Part shown: positions 8,489 through 15,571 of the stretch, one piece after another
Layout: every line of letters starts with the position of its first letter
How positions within the stretch are numbered: position 1 is the stretch's first letter
Assembly: GCA_000436755.1 (NCBI GenBank)
Contig: FR887314.1
Span: forward strand, 86,404-102,279
DNA length: 15,876 bases
DNA from: Clostridium sp. CAG:253
GTDB lineage: Bacteria > Bacillota > Clostridia > Lachnospirales > Lachnospiraceae
Direction of reading: 5' to 3'
The notes under the pieces: model-generated
What the model was told of the DNA's origin: nothing
The model's input: only the letters and a program-made list of their open reading frames with translations
The model's database searches: none
Program-made: the position numbers and the translations under genes

Positions 8489-9453
8489 TGAAAGTATATG
8501 TATTTGGAGCATATAAAGATTTTAAATGCATAGCAGGAGATTGTATGGCAACATGCTGTAGCGGATGGAAAATCGTTGTAGATAAAGAAGCATACGAGAG
8601 ATTTAAGAATATGGAAAATTCCACATTGAGGGAAGATATATTATCGAATATAGCAGAAAATAACGGCGTATGTTCATTTAAAAATAAAAACAACGGTGAT
8701 TGTGCGATGCTTGATAGTGACGGATTGTGCAGAATACAGAGAAATTCTGATGAGAAAACACTTTGCAACACATGCCGCAAATATCCAAGGTTATCATTTA
8801 AAAGAGAGAATATTATGCTGCTTTCAATGGCGGCCTCATGTCCTGTTGTAATAAATTATCTCTGTAAATATGACTACAGTAATATCTGGTATGAGATGTC
8901 AGATGACAAAAAAATGCATACTATAGCATTTGATGAAATTCCGGAATTATCATATGAAGTTAAAAAATTAAATGAATTATTTACAAAAATCAGGGAAAAA
9001 TATTCAAAAAAAAGTGACAAATTATGTGAATTATTTTATGATTTTGCGGATATTGCCGTAGATATGATTATAAAATGTAATGACTGCATATATATAGACG
9101 GAAGCTTGGATATTTATGAATCGCAGATGGATGAAAATTCATTTAGTAAAAAATATGATAAGTTTATTCATGAATATGAAAAAAGACTGATAAAATTTGA
9201 GAAAAATTACAGTTTGTACCGATTATTAACAGCCGGATACGAGAATAACAATCAAAGTTTAAGTGAAAGATTGTACCAGATAACAGGAGAAATTATTATG
9301 AACAGGGTTATTTTGTTTAGCATGGCACAATCTGAAGACAATGATTTTAGTCTGGATATTGTTCAATCTGTACATTGGGTATATAAGGCAGCCATACATG
9401 GAAAGATAAGTGCAGGCATAATGCACAAAAAAGTCTTAGAAAAATTAGCATAA
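8488..9453 (+). CDS. FliB-family cysteine-cluster protein (flagellin lysine N-methylase-like)
   Basis: The protein has 321 residues and a cysteine-dense N-terminal third: C14-x4-C19-x3-C23-C24 (DFKCIAGDCMATCCSGW), C62, C72, C81, C93-x2-C96 (LCNTCRKYP) and C118. This is the arrangement of the FliB/CxxCxxCC metal-chelating family. Salmonella FliB methylates lysines of flagellin, and its cysteines are thought to bind a metal or Fe-S centre. The C-terminal two thirds are helical and AT-rich in coding, without a motif I can name. No flagellar gene is in the window, so the protein substrate is open and the gene symbol is withheld. It overlaps the small membrane protein gene by one base and is followed by a clear terminator. 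Confidence 0.8.
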   Translation: MKVYVFGAYKDFKCIAGDCMATCCSGWKIVVDKEAYERFKNMENSTLREDILSNIAENNGVCSFKNKNNGDCAMLDSDGLCRIQRNSDEKTLCNTCRKYPRLSFKRENIMLLSMAASCPVVINYLCKYDYSNIWYEMSDDKKMHTIAFDEIPELSYEVKKLNELFTKIREKYSKKSDKLCELFYDFADIAVDMIIKCNDCIYIDGSLDIYESQMDENSFSKKYDKFIHEYEKRLIKFEKNYSLYRLLTAGYENNNQSLSERLYQITGEIIMNRVILFSMAQSEDNDFSLDIVQSVHWVYKAAIHGKISAGIMHKKVLEKLA

Positions 9454-9489
9454 TGACGAAAAATAAAATAGAGTGTCTTGGAATACGAG

Positions 9490-9521
9490 AAAAGTGTCGC
9501 TGTGAGAGTGACATTTTTTTT
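9490..9521 (+). terminator. Intrinsic terminator after the FliB-like gene
   Basis: GTGTCGCT (9494-9501) pairs with AGTGACAT (9507-9514) across a GTGAG loop, with two G-U pairs. AAAA before the stem can pair with the start of the T-run (9514-9521). It lies 37 bases past the stop codon. Confidence 0.85.
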
Positions 9522-9599
9522 GTTTTGTAGAAAAAAGACGTAAAAATTTGTGAATAACAGAGAAAGATATAAGTGTGTCTAAAATATGTCATAAAAAGC

Positions 9600-9628
9600 T
9601 TTACATGTAGGAGAAAAATATTTATGAT
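9600..9628 (+). promoter_or_regulatory. Sigma-A type promoter of the MinD-like gene
   Basis: TTTACA (9600-9605), 17 bases, TATGAT (9623-9628). It sits between the terminator of the preceding gene and the MinD-like gene, implying a leader of about 80 bases. Confidence 0.65.
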
Positions 9629-9713
9629 TACAAATACGGGAGTTAAATTGAAAAAAATGAAATAGAAAGGGTAAAAATGATGGGTAGAGAAATAAAACGA
9701 TTGGAGAAGATGA

Positions 9714-10643
9714 ATGAAAATAGCTTTTTGGAGCAACGGTGGGAACAATATGTGTGTCACATCAAATATGGCATGCATTACATCGATAATATCTTTAAAA
9801 AACGCAGGGATGAAGAGGGAGATTTTACTTGAAAATCATTTTAACAAGGAAAGGGGACTTGAAAGAGTTCTGATTCAGCAGGATAAAATAGATTTTTTAA
9901 GGGAAACAGGTGGATATTATGTAAAGTATGGGTTGGAGTATATACTAAAGAGGATATTTATTGGGGAAACACATGAGGAGATAATTAAGAGCTCAACAAT
10001 AAATCTATTGTTATCAAATATGTTTTTATTACCATCAGGAATGGTTTTTAATAAAGAGGTATTTAATTACGATTTCAGTCTTGTTCACAACGAATTATTT
10101 GAAATGCTGGAAAAAGCCGGAGATTATGTGTTTATTGATACTGAATCAAATCAGAATCTTAGTACAAAACAGATTTTATATGATGCAGATATTGTCGTGG
10201 TGAACTTGTCTCAAAATTCTAAAAATATATATGATTTTTTTGAGAACTACACATCCCTTAGAGAAAAAGCGGTATATATTGTAGGAAAATATCAGCCGGA
10301 GAAAAGATGGACCAGAAAAAAGATATGTTATGAGTTTAATATTCCAAGAAATAAAATAGGCGTGATACCGTATAATTCAGAATTTAGTGAAGCACTTGAA
10401 TATGGAAAATTACAATATTTTTTGAATTATAATTTCACGGGTCCTGTGAGAATGGAAAATGAATACTTTATGAGACAGTGCAAAAAGAGTGCAAATATTA
10501 TACTGAATATGATAAGTGAGGTGAAAAAGAAAAAGGAGAGACAGCAAAGACAGATATATATAGATGATATATGCAAGAGCGGCATTGGCGAATTTGGGAT
10601 GAGACCTGAGTATTCAAGACAAAAAATAAATTCATATAAATAA
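9714..10643 (+). CDS. MinD/ParA-like protein with degenerate P-loop
   Basis: The 309 residues begin MKIAFWSN, the first strand of a SIMIBI (MinD/ParA/CpaE-type) fold. Further landmarks are LLPSG (106-109), a Walker B-like DYVFIDTESN (137-146, D142), VVVNLSQNSKNIYDFF (161-176), GKYQ (191-194) and IGVIPYNSEFSEALEYG (215-231), which match the order of strands and loops in that family. The P-loop position reads GGNNMCVTSN (9-18): the T-S pair that binds phosphate and Mg2+ remains, but the glycines expected before it are N and C, and the MinD signature lysine is absent. ATP use is therefore doubtful. The basic C-terminal tail (KKKKERQQRQ, 271-280) could touch membrane or nucleic acid. GGAG is 7 bases upstream of the ATG. 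It has its own promoter and is followed by two beta-helix genes on the same strand after 146 bases. Its partner and role are unknown. Confidence 0.7.
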   Translation: MKIAFWSNGGNNMCVTSNMACITSIISLKNAGMKREILLENHFNKERGLERVLIQQDKIDFLRETGGYYVKYGLEYILKRIFIGETHEEIIKSSTINLLLSNMFLLPSGMVFNKEVFNYDFSLVHNELFEMLEKAGDYVFIDTESNQNLSTKQILYDADIVVVNLSQNSKNIYDFFENYTSLREKAVYIVGKYQPEKRWTRKKICYEFNIPRNKIGVIPYNSEFSEALEYGKLQYFLNYNFTGPVRMENEYFMRQCKKSANIILNMISEVKKKKERQQRQIYIDDICKSGIGEFGMRPEYSRQKINSYK

Positions 10644-10655
10644 CCCTGAAAGTAT

Positions 10656-10663
10656 GTTATAAT
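10656..10663 (+). promoter_or_regulatory. Extended -10 promoter before the beta-helix genes
   Basis: TGTTATAAT supplies a perfect -10 (10658-10663) with the extended TGn element (10655-10657 region). The -35 position (10635-10640, TATAAA) is poor, as is common when an extended -10 is present. It begins just after the stop of the MinD-like gene. Confidence 0.6.
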
Positions 10664-10670
10664 ATTCGTA

Positions 10671-10783
10671 GAGGCATAGAGTTTAGGAGCGTGAGAAGGC
10701 TCTGTGAATAAAGCCATGCATGAATAAGTGGCGAAGGCAGGCGGAATATATAAAATATATGTTCAATTTGCTTTACAAGGAGG
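10671..10783 (+). promoter_or_regulatory. Structured 5' leader of the beta-helix genes, class unknown
   Basis: The roughly 120 bases from the promoter to the start codon hold several stems. CATAGAG (10675-10681) can pair with CTCTGTG (10700-10706), or alternatively GGAGC (10686-10690) with GCTCT (10699-10703); the two exclude each other. GCCA (10713-10716) can pair with TGGC (10729-10732). An 8-pair hairpin, GAATATAT (10744-10751) with ATATGTTC (10757-10764), precedes AAGGAGG (10777-10783). I could not match it to c-di-GMP, glycine, ykkC, SAM, cobalamin, THF or fluoride riboswitch consensus from memory. Confidence 0.35.
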
Positions 10784-10789
10784 ATTGCT

Positions 10790-12100
10790 ATGGAAAACGG
10801 GGGGAATTTTGAGTTTTTAAATCATTTAAAGAAACGTCAGAGTGAGTTGGAGAGAATAAATCATCCAATGATACGATATGAGGATTCTTTCAGATATTTA
10901 TATGTTTTTGGTCTTGGCGTCATGGCACTTGGCAACATGAAAGCTATGATGGAACTTCAGGATTATTTTGACGAAATACTTGATAAGCTGTGTATTTCAA
11001 AGAAAAACATGGAACAGGTAATAACAGACATAAATAATTATTTTGATTTCAGATTGACAGAATGTATTGATAAATTAAAAGAAAAAGAAGTACAGTATTG
11101 TTTTATACTTGATTTATATAAAATGTATCAGTTGACACTGTGGTCACAGGACTATTGCGAGAAGATACTTGACTATTATCAGCAGATATTTAGATTTTCT
11201 GATATAGAGAGAAAGTTTTTTGAGGGATTTAGTGACTGCTCATCAAAAAAAGATGTTGACAGAGCGACAGAAATGTACACTGCATTCAGAAAAAAAGGAT
11301 ATGAAATCAGGTATTCGATACTTACATATTTTTTCCCGGAATTTATATTGGAAGAAGAATATGGAGACATTGTCGTAAAATCGGGAAAGACATTTGTGAT
11401 AGACAAACCTGTTACCGTAAATGGAGACATAGAAGTTGAACGTGGAGGTTCGCTTTTGATGAGCGGCGGCATCCTGAAAATATATGGCGGGATAAAGGTA
11501 AATGGAGGAAGAATAAGACTATATAATACAAGAGTAAGAGTTTTAAAAAACGATTATGAGTATTTTATGCAGATTGACAATGCGGCGATAGTGCAGATTT
11601 CAGATTCATTTATCGACTGCGGTCAGTTTAGCGGATTTATGAAGCAGACATCGGGACGTCTTATATTGACAGATACGATAGTAAGCAATGCTGCGGGCAG
11701 CAGGTCGGTGTCGTTTTATGGCAGGTCGGCAGTTATAACGAGATGTCGTTTTATCAATTGTGATTGTGGGGCGGTATCATTATATAACAGAGCAAGGGTA
11801 GAGATAAAAAATTGTGAGTTTATAAAATGTATCGCCGAGTATGGAGCTGCTTTGTATTCCGAATCTATCGGCAATGTGGAATGTGAGGATTGCGTGTTTG
11901 ACGAATGTAATGCAAAATATCTCGGAGCAGCAATATATTTTAAGTATCAAAAGTTTGGACAGTATATTAAAAACTGCATATGCAGGGGATGCAATCCAAG
12001 TGAAAACCAGATATTTAATGTTTATGATGATGACTTTGAAATTCAGCGAATTGAAAAAAGGGGGACGGCTGATGATATTAGATATATTAACCAAGTTTAA
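10790..12100 (+). CDS. Helical (TerB-like) plus right-handed beta-helix protein, first paralogue
   Basis: The protein has 436 residues and no signal peptide or membrane segment. Residues 1-185 are alpha-helical; the stretch 100-150 (YCFILDLYKMYQLTLW...FSDIERKFFEGF) has the helix pattern of TerB-like domains, but weakly. From about 190 short beta rungs follow (GDIVVKSGKTFVIDKPVTV, then IYGGIKVNGGRIRLYN), leading to a parallel beta-helix with the repeat C-x-F-x-x-C...GAA/GAV at CRFINC (319-324), CEFIKC (342-347) and CVFDEC (368-373). The same layout and repeat occur in the next protein, so they are paralogues. AAGGAGG lies 6 bases before ATG, behind a dedicated promoter and leader. Its last 29 bases overlap the next gene. 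Beta-helices of this kind occur in carbohydrate enzymes and in scaffold or binding proteins; I see no clear catalytic cluster and propose no activity. Confidence 0.75.
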   Translation: MENGGNFEFLNHLKKRQSELERINHPMIRYEDSFRYLYVFGLGVMALGNMKAMMELQDYFDEILDKLCISKKNMEQVITDINNYFDFRLTECIDKLKEKEVQYCFILDLYKMYQLTLWSQDYCEKILDYYQQIFRFSDIERKFFEGFSDCSSKKDVDRATEMYTAFRKKGYEIRYSILTYFFPEFILEEEYGDIVVKSGKTFVIDKPVTVNGDIEVERGGSLLMSGGILKIYGGIKVNGGRIRLYNTRVRVLKNDYEYFMQIDNAAIVQISDSFIDCGQFSGFMKQTSGRLILTDTIVSNAAGSRSVSFYGRSAVITRCRFINCDCGAVSLYNRARVEIKNCEFIKCIAEYGAALYSESIGNVECEDCVFDECNAKYLGAAIYFKYQKFGQYIKNCICRGCNPSENQIFNVYDDDFEIQRIEKRGTADDIRYINQV

Positions 12101-13925
12101 TTGCAGGCGGAAGATATTTCTTACGCCGGAGCACCCGTTTTGTTCATACAGCACAGAATTTAAAGTTATGTACACATCGGCAGTTACCATGCAGGCAAAA
12201 CTCAACAGAAATATTAAGCCGTTGAACAATTTTGAGCTGGAACGCCTTATGAAGTATGGTCTGAAGATGAACGCAGGGGATATAGCATGGGCGCTTAGAA
12301 ATCTGAATGAACATGAAACTGTCATTGAATATATTTTAGACAATTTAAAGACAGGTGAGGAAAAGATAATTTTCCTGATGGATTTAGTAAATGTGGCAAT
12401 GGCAGATAATTTTATATCTTCTGAGGAGAATGAATTTGCATTAAAATTTGCACTGAAACTCGGTATTTCAGAGAATATTTACGAATTGGTAAAAAAATAC
12501 ATTGTATGTGCTTTTGAAGATAATGTGAAAGAATGCTTTGAACTTGCCAAGATAATAAAGAATTTATATCCTAAAATTGAACTTATTGACCTTAAATATT
12601 TTGCACTTCAGATTTATGAATCAGTTGAGTGTACACAGAGAGAGATAAAAGAAAAGAAGGAAGTAAGAATAACAGACAGGTGTCAAATATATGATGACAT
12701 TGTTCTTGCAAGGGGAACAAAGCTTGTGTTTGATCATGCACTTGTCAGAATTTACGGAAATATACTGCTTGACGGCGGCACACTTGAAATTATAAACAGT
12801 AAATTTATAAGAAAAAGTGACAGTCACAGGGCATGCATAAATGTTAAGGATGCTTACAGCAGGGTGATTGTGGAAAAATGTGAGGCAGACTGCAGAAATT
12901 ACGGAATGTTTATCAGAGCCGAAGCAGGAGAAGTGAGTGTTAAAGATTCTAATATATACCATACCACAAGAGGTGCTGCGATACGTTTCTGGGGAAAAAG
13001 ACTTGATATAGAAAGATGCAGCTTCAGCCGCTGTTATTCTCCGGAAGACGGAGGTGCAGTTATGGCACGCGGAGGTGACGGCAGTATAAGAGACTGCAGG
13101 TTTACGGATTGTGAAGCAAGACGTGGAGGTGCGGTATTTGCGGCTGACAGCGTAAAGTTAAATAAATGCCACTTTACCAACTGTAATGTAGCTGAATATG
13201 GTGCGGCAGTGTTTTACTCGGGGATTGCCACAGAGGAAAACAGTGGTTTTGAGTATGTTGCATGTCATCCTACGGGGGCAGAGTTTGTTCAGGTTATTTC
13301 AAGGCGTGGTGAACTGAAAGTTTCCGATGAAATGTTTTTGAACAAATCTACGATAATTGACTGTCCTGTTTATGTAGAGACAAAAGGAGCTTTGAATATT
13401 TTAAATGCGTCACTGTATCTCAATTATCCTATAAGATGTGCGGGCAGTATAAAAATGAAAAATGCAAGAATTATCTGCAATTATCTTCAGAAATCAGACA
13501 TGCTTTATCTTGAAAATGCAAAACAATGTGAGATATTAAACAGTGAGTTTGACGGAGCACTTAAGACAGGAGGTATAAATGTCAAGGGTACAAAGATAAT
13601 ATTAAAAAATTCCATGTTTAGAAACATGAATGGAGGAAGAGCAGTGTTTAATGCGTATCGTCCGCAGATAAAAGAATGTATCTTTAATTTCTGTCAGGAT
13701 GGTGCAATATATACACAAGGCGGTGAAATAGAGAAATGTGTATTTGTCAACTGCAGAGGCAAGTCAGGTGCAGGAGTGTTGATGTATGGCAGAAGCGGAC
13801 TTGTGAGACGTTGCAATTTTAAGAGATGCATAGCTGAGAGTGGTGGAGGTGCCGTTGACAGGCAGGTTGGTCAGAATATAGAAAAATGCCTGTTTGAGGA
13901 TTGCAGACCCCAGAATATATCCTGA
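12072..13925 (+). CDS. TerB-like plus right-handed beta-helix protein, second paralogue
   Basis: The protein has 617 residues. Residues about 50-185 are helical, with a TerB-like signature at 96-140: KIIFLMDLVNVAMADNFISS followed by EENEFALKFALKLGIS, i.e. the A-D-x-x-I-S-x-x-E pattern of that family. From 205 begins a beta-helix (IYGNILLDGGTLEI, 227-240) with a regular C-x-F-x-x-C-x(4-6)-GGAV repeat at CSFSRC (316), CRFTDC (342), CHFTNC (366), CIFNFC (536), CVFVNC (556), CNFKRC (581) and CLFEDC (606). This resembles the FxxN/GGAI repeats of surface beta-helix proteins, yet there is no signal peptide. The ATG at 12072 has AAGGGGG 7 bases upstream and lies inside the end of the previous gene, so the two are probably coupled. 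The frame is open upstream to 11841, but that part lies wholly inside the first paralogue. Function unknown. Confidence 0.78.
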   Translation: MILDILTKFNCRRKIFLTPEHPFCSYSTEFKVMYTSAVTMQAKLNRNIKPLNNFELERLMKYGLKMNAGDIAWALRNLNEHETVIEYILDNLKTGEEKIIFLMDLVNVAMADNFISSEENEFALKFALKLGISENIYELVKKYIVCAFEDNVKECFELAKIIKNLYPKIELIDLKYFALQIYESVECTQREIKEKKEVRITDRCQIYDDIVLARGTKLVFDHALVRIYGNILLDGGTLEIINSKFIRKSDSHRACINVKDAYSRVIVEKCEADCRNYGMFIRAEAGEVSVKDSNIYHTTRGAAIRFWGKRLDIERCSFSRCYSPEDGGAVMARGGDGSIRDCRFTDCEARRGGAVFAADSVKLNKCHFTNCNVAEYGAAVFYSGIATEENSGFEYVACHPTGAEFVQVISRRGELKVSDEMFLNKSTIIDCPVYVETKGALNILNASLYLNYPIRCAGSIKMKNARIICNYLQKSDMLYLENAKQCEILNSEFDGALKTGGINVKGTKIILKNSMFRNMNGGRAVFNAYRPQIKECIFNFCQDGAIYTQGGEIEKCVFVNCRGKSGAGVLMYGRSGLVRRCNFKRCIAESGGGAVDRQVGQNIEKCLFEDCRPQNIS

Positions 13926-13974
13926 GATTTGAATTCAGATGGTATTATCAAAGAATTTGAGTTCATATATTGTG

Positions 13975-14011
13975 AAAAAAGAAGCACAGCCTATATGGCA
14001 TGTGCTTCTTT
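13975..14011 (-). terminator. Terminator of the CNNM/CorC gene, containing its stop codon
   Basis: AAAGAAGCACA (13978-13988) pairs perfectly with TGTGCTTCTTT (14001-14011), and an inner GCC/GGC pair (13989-13991 with 13997-13999) closes the loop. Read on -, the stem is followed by TTTTTT (13980-13975). The stop codon (13991-13993) and the last six sense codons of the gene lie within the hairpin. On + there is only a short T-run, so it may partly stop transcripts of the beta-helix genes too. Confidence 0.85.
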
Positions 14012-15319
14012 ATCGTTATCATTTATATCATCATTATCTTCCGGTTTTGGGAGAAGATGAAGTTTTACTTTATCAATATGATTTTTGGCGGCTTCAAGAA
14101 CCGTATATTCAGCATAATCATCCGAAACAGTTTCGCCGGCATCAGGAAAATGATCCAAAAGATTTATAATGTGTCCTGCGATGGAATCATAGTCTTCAGA
14201 TTCGATTTTAATTCCGAGTTCCTCATCAATGTCATCAAGTTTAGCGACACCTAAAAGAATGTAATCCCCGTCATCAGTTTTGGTGATATCATCTTCTTCG
14301 TTGGCATCGTATTCGTCTCTTATCTCACCTACAATTTCTTCTATCAGATCCTCTATTGTAAGTATGCCGGATGTAGAGCCATATTCATCCAGGACTATTG
14401 CCATAGGAATGGATGCTTCTTTCATTTCAAAGAAAAGTTCAGAGATTTTTTTATATTCATAGGTAAAATATGCTTCACGCATTACGTCAGAAATCTTGAA
14501 ATCCTTTTTGTCCCCCTGATAAAAGAAGATATCCTTGAGGTTTATAATTCCAACTACATTATCCCTGCTGTCGTCATAAACAGGCATACGTGTAAATTTT
14601 TCCTTTGAATAGCTTTCGATAAGCTCATCATATGTCAGACTAAGCTCAACAAATTCTACATCCATTTTGGGAACCATCACATCTTTTGCAAGAGAATCAC
14701 CAAAATCAACAACATTTGTAATCATCTGGCGTTCTTCGCTTTCGATAACTCCCTCTTTATGGCTTACATCAACAATAGTCCTAAGTTCGTTTTCTGTAAT
14801 TGCCGGCTGCTTTGTAATATCAATATGAAAAATCTTTAAGAGCAGCTTGGAAAATTTATCAAATATATAAGCAAATGGTCCTAATATAACTGTAAGCGTA
14901 TAAATTGGTTTAGAATAAATAAGTGACATTTTGTCTGCATTCATAGTCGCTATTGATTTGGGAAGAATTTCTCCAAAAATAATAACAAGTATGGTGATTA
15001 TGCCTGTAGCTGCACCGGTAATCAGGCTTGTAGCATTTGAAAAACCGGATTTCTTTGCCAGGTTTATGGCAAAAGTTGTAGCAAGAGAAGATGCTGAAAG
15101 ATTAACAATGTTATTTCCTATTAAAATGGAACTAAGCATCTTTGTCTGGTTGCTGATTAGCTTTAAAACTAATGCAGCTTTTTTGTTGCCTTCATCTGCC
15201 ATAGATTTTAAACGCATTTTGTTTACGGTTGTAAGACATGTTTCCGCAGAAGAAAAGAATGCAGAAAACAACAACAGTATAAATAAAATCAATAGTTTCG
15301 AGGCGTCACTTGAATCCAA
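13991..15319 (-). CDS. CNNM/CorC (HlyC) family membrane protein with two CBS domains
   Basis: The protein has 442 residues. Residues 1-165 form the DUF21/CNNM transmembrane domain with SAFFSSAETCLTTV (19-32), IGNNIVNLSASSLAT (67-81) and FGEILPKSIAT (115-125). Two CBS domains follow: about 207-267 starting at DVMVPKMD, and about 275-335 with VLDEYGSTSGILTIEDLIEE (309-328). A CorC_HlyC domain (about 350-425) and an acidic tail (PEDNDDINDNDKE) end the protein. Such proteins are linked to Mg2+ or other divalent metal efflux or homeostasis and sit in the cytoplasmic membrane; older records call them hemolysins, which is not supported by mechanism. The TTG start at 15319 is preferred because GGAG precedes it by 9 bases and the family N-terminus fits. 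A TTG at 15334 would add five residues but lacks a ribosome site. Confidence 0.9.
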   Translation of the reverse strand: MDSSDASKLLILFILLLFSAFFSSAETCLTTVNKMRLKSMADEGNKKAALVLKLISNQTKMLSSILIGNNIVNLSASSLATTFAINLAKKSGFSNATSLITGAATGIITILVIIFGEILPKSIATMNADKMSLIYSKPIYTLTVILGPFAYIFDKFSKLLLKIFHIDITKQPAITENELRTIVDVSHKEGVIESEERQMITNVVDFGDSLAKDVMVPKMDVEFVELSLTYDELIESYSKEKFTRMPVYDDSRDNVVGIINLKDIFFYQGDKKDFKISDVMREAYFTYEYKKISELFFEMKEASIPMAIVLDEYGSTSGILTIEDLIEEIVGEIRDEYDANEEDDITKTDDGDYILLGVAKLDDIDEELGIKIESEDYDSIAGHIINLLDHFPDAGETVSDDYAEYTVLEAAKNHIDKVKLHLLPKPEDNDDINDNDKEAHAI

Positions 15320-15368
15320 ATAAATCAACTCCAATCAATAAATTATTTTATATGTATAAACACTCAAT

Positions 15369-15397
15369 ATTTTAACGTTATATTATGCTGTTGTCAA
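15369..15397 (-). promoter_or_regulatory. Sigma-A type promoter of the CNNM/CorC gene
   Basis: On -, the consensus TTGACA (15397-15392), 17 bases, then TAAAAT (15374-15369). It lies about 50 bases upstream of the chosen start and is the best promoter match in the window. Confidence 0.85.
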
Positions 15398-15483
15398 GTC
15401 AAACGCGATTTTGAATGAGTTTATATAATTATGGAAAATTGTGGAACTTATATAAAAAGTTCAGAAAAATTGTCAGAAAACTA

Positions 15484-15512
15484 TTGCAAAAATTACAAAG
15501 GTGTTATACAAT
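15484..15512 (+). promoter_or_regulatory. Promoter of the phospholipase C-like gene
   Basis: TTGCAA (15484-15489), 17 bases, TACAAT (15507-15512). It is followed by a leader of about 50 bases up to the AGGAGG site (15561-15566). Confidence 0.6.
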
Positions 15513-15571
15513 GTAGTTACAAATTAAGACAGCGATGTCAATCGTGTATATGTCACAGTGAGGAGGATGAT

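Noticed and set aside
10728..10738. GTGGCGAAGGC, identical to a conserved piece of 16S rRNA
   Set aside because: Only about 11 bases match and the flanks do not continue as rRNA; chance is sufficient.
11841..12071. Upstream open part of the second beta-helix frame
   Set aside because: It lies entirely within the first paralogue in another frame; a better start with a ribosome site is at 12072.
11780..12343. 187-codon antisense frame across the junction of the two beta-helix genes
   Set aside because: It lies opposite two well-supported coding regions, lacks a ribosome site, and has no recognisable domain.
14931..15323. 130-codon + strand frame opposite the CNNM/CorC gene
   Set aside because: It is the antisense shadow of a clearly conserved membrane domain and has no ribosome site.
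15448..15466. Small hairpin GAACTT/AAGTTC between the divergent promoters
   Set aside because: A short AT-rich stem without context; not distinguishable from chance.
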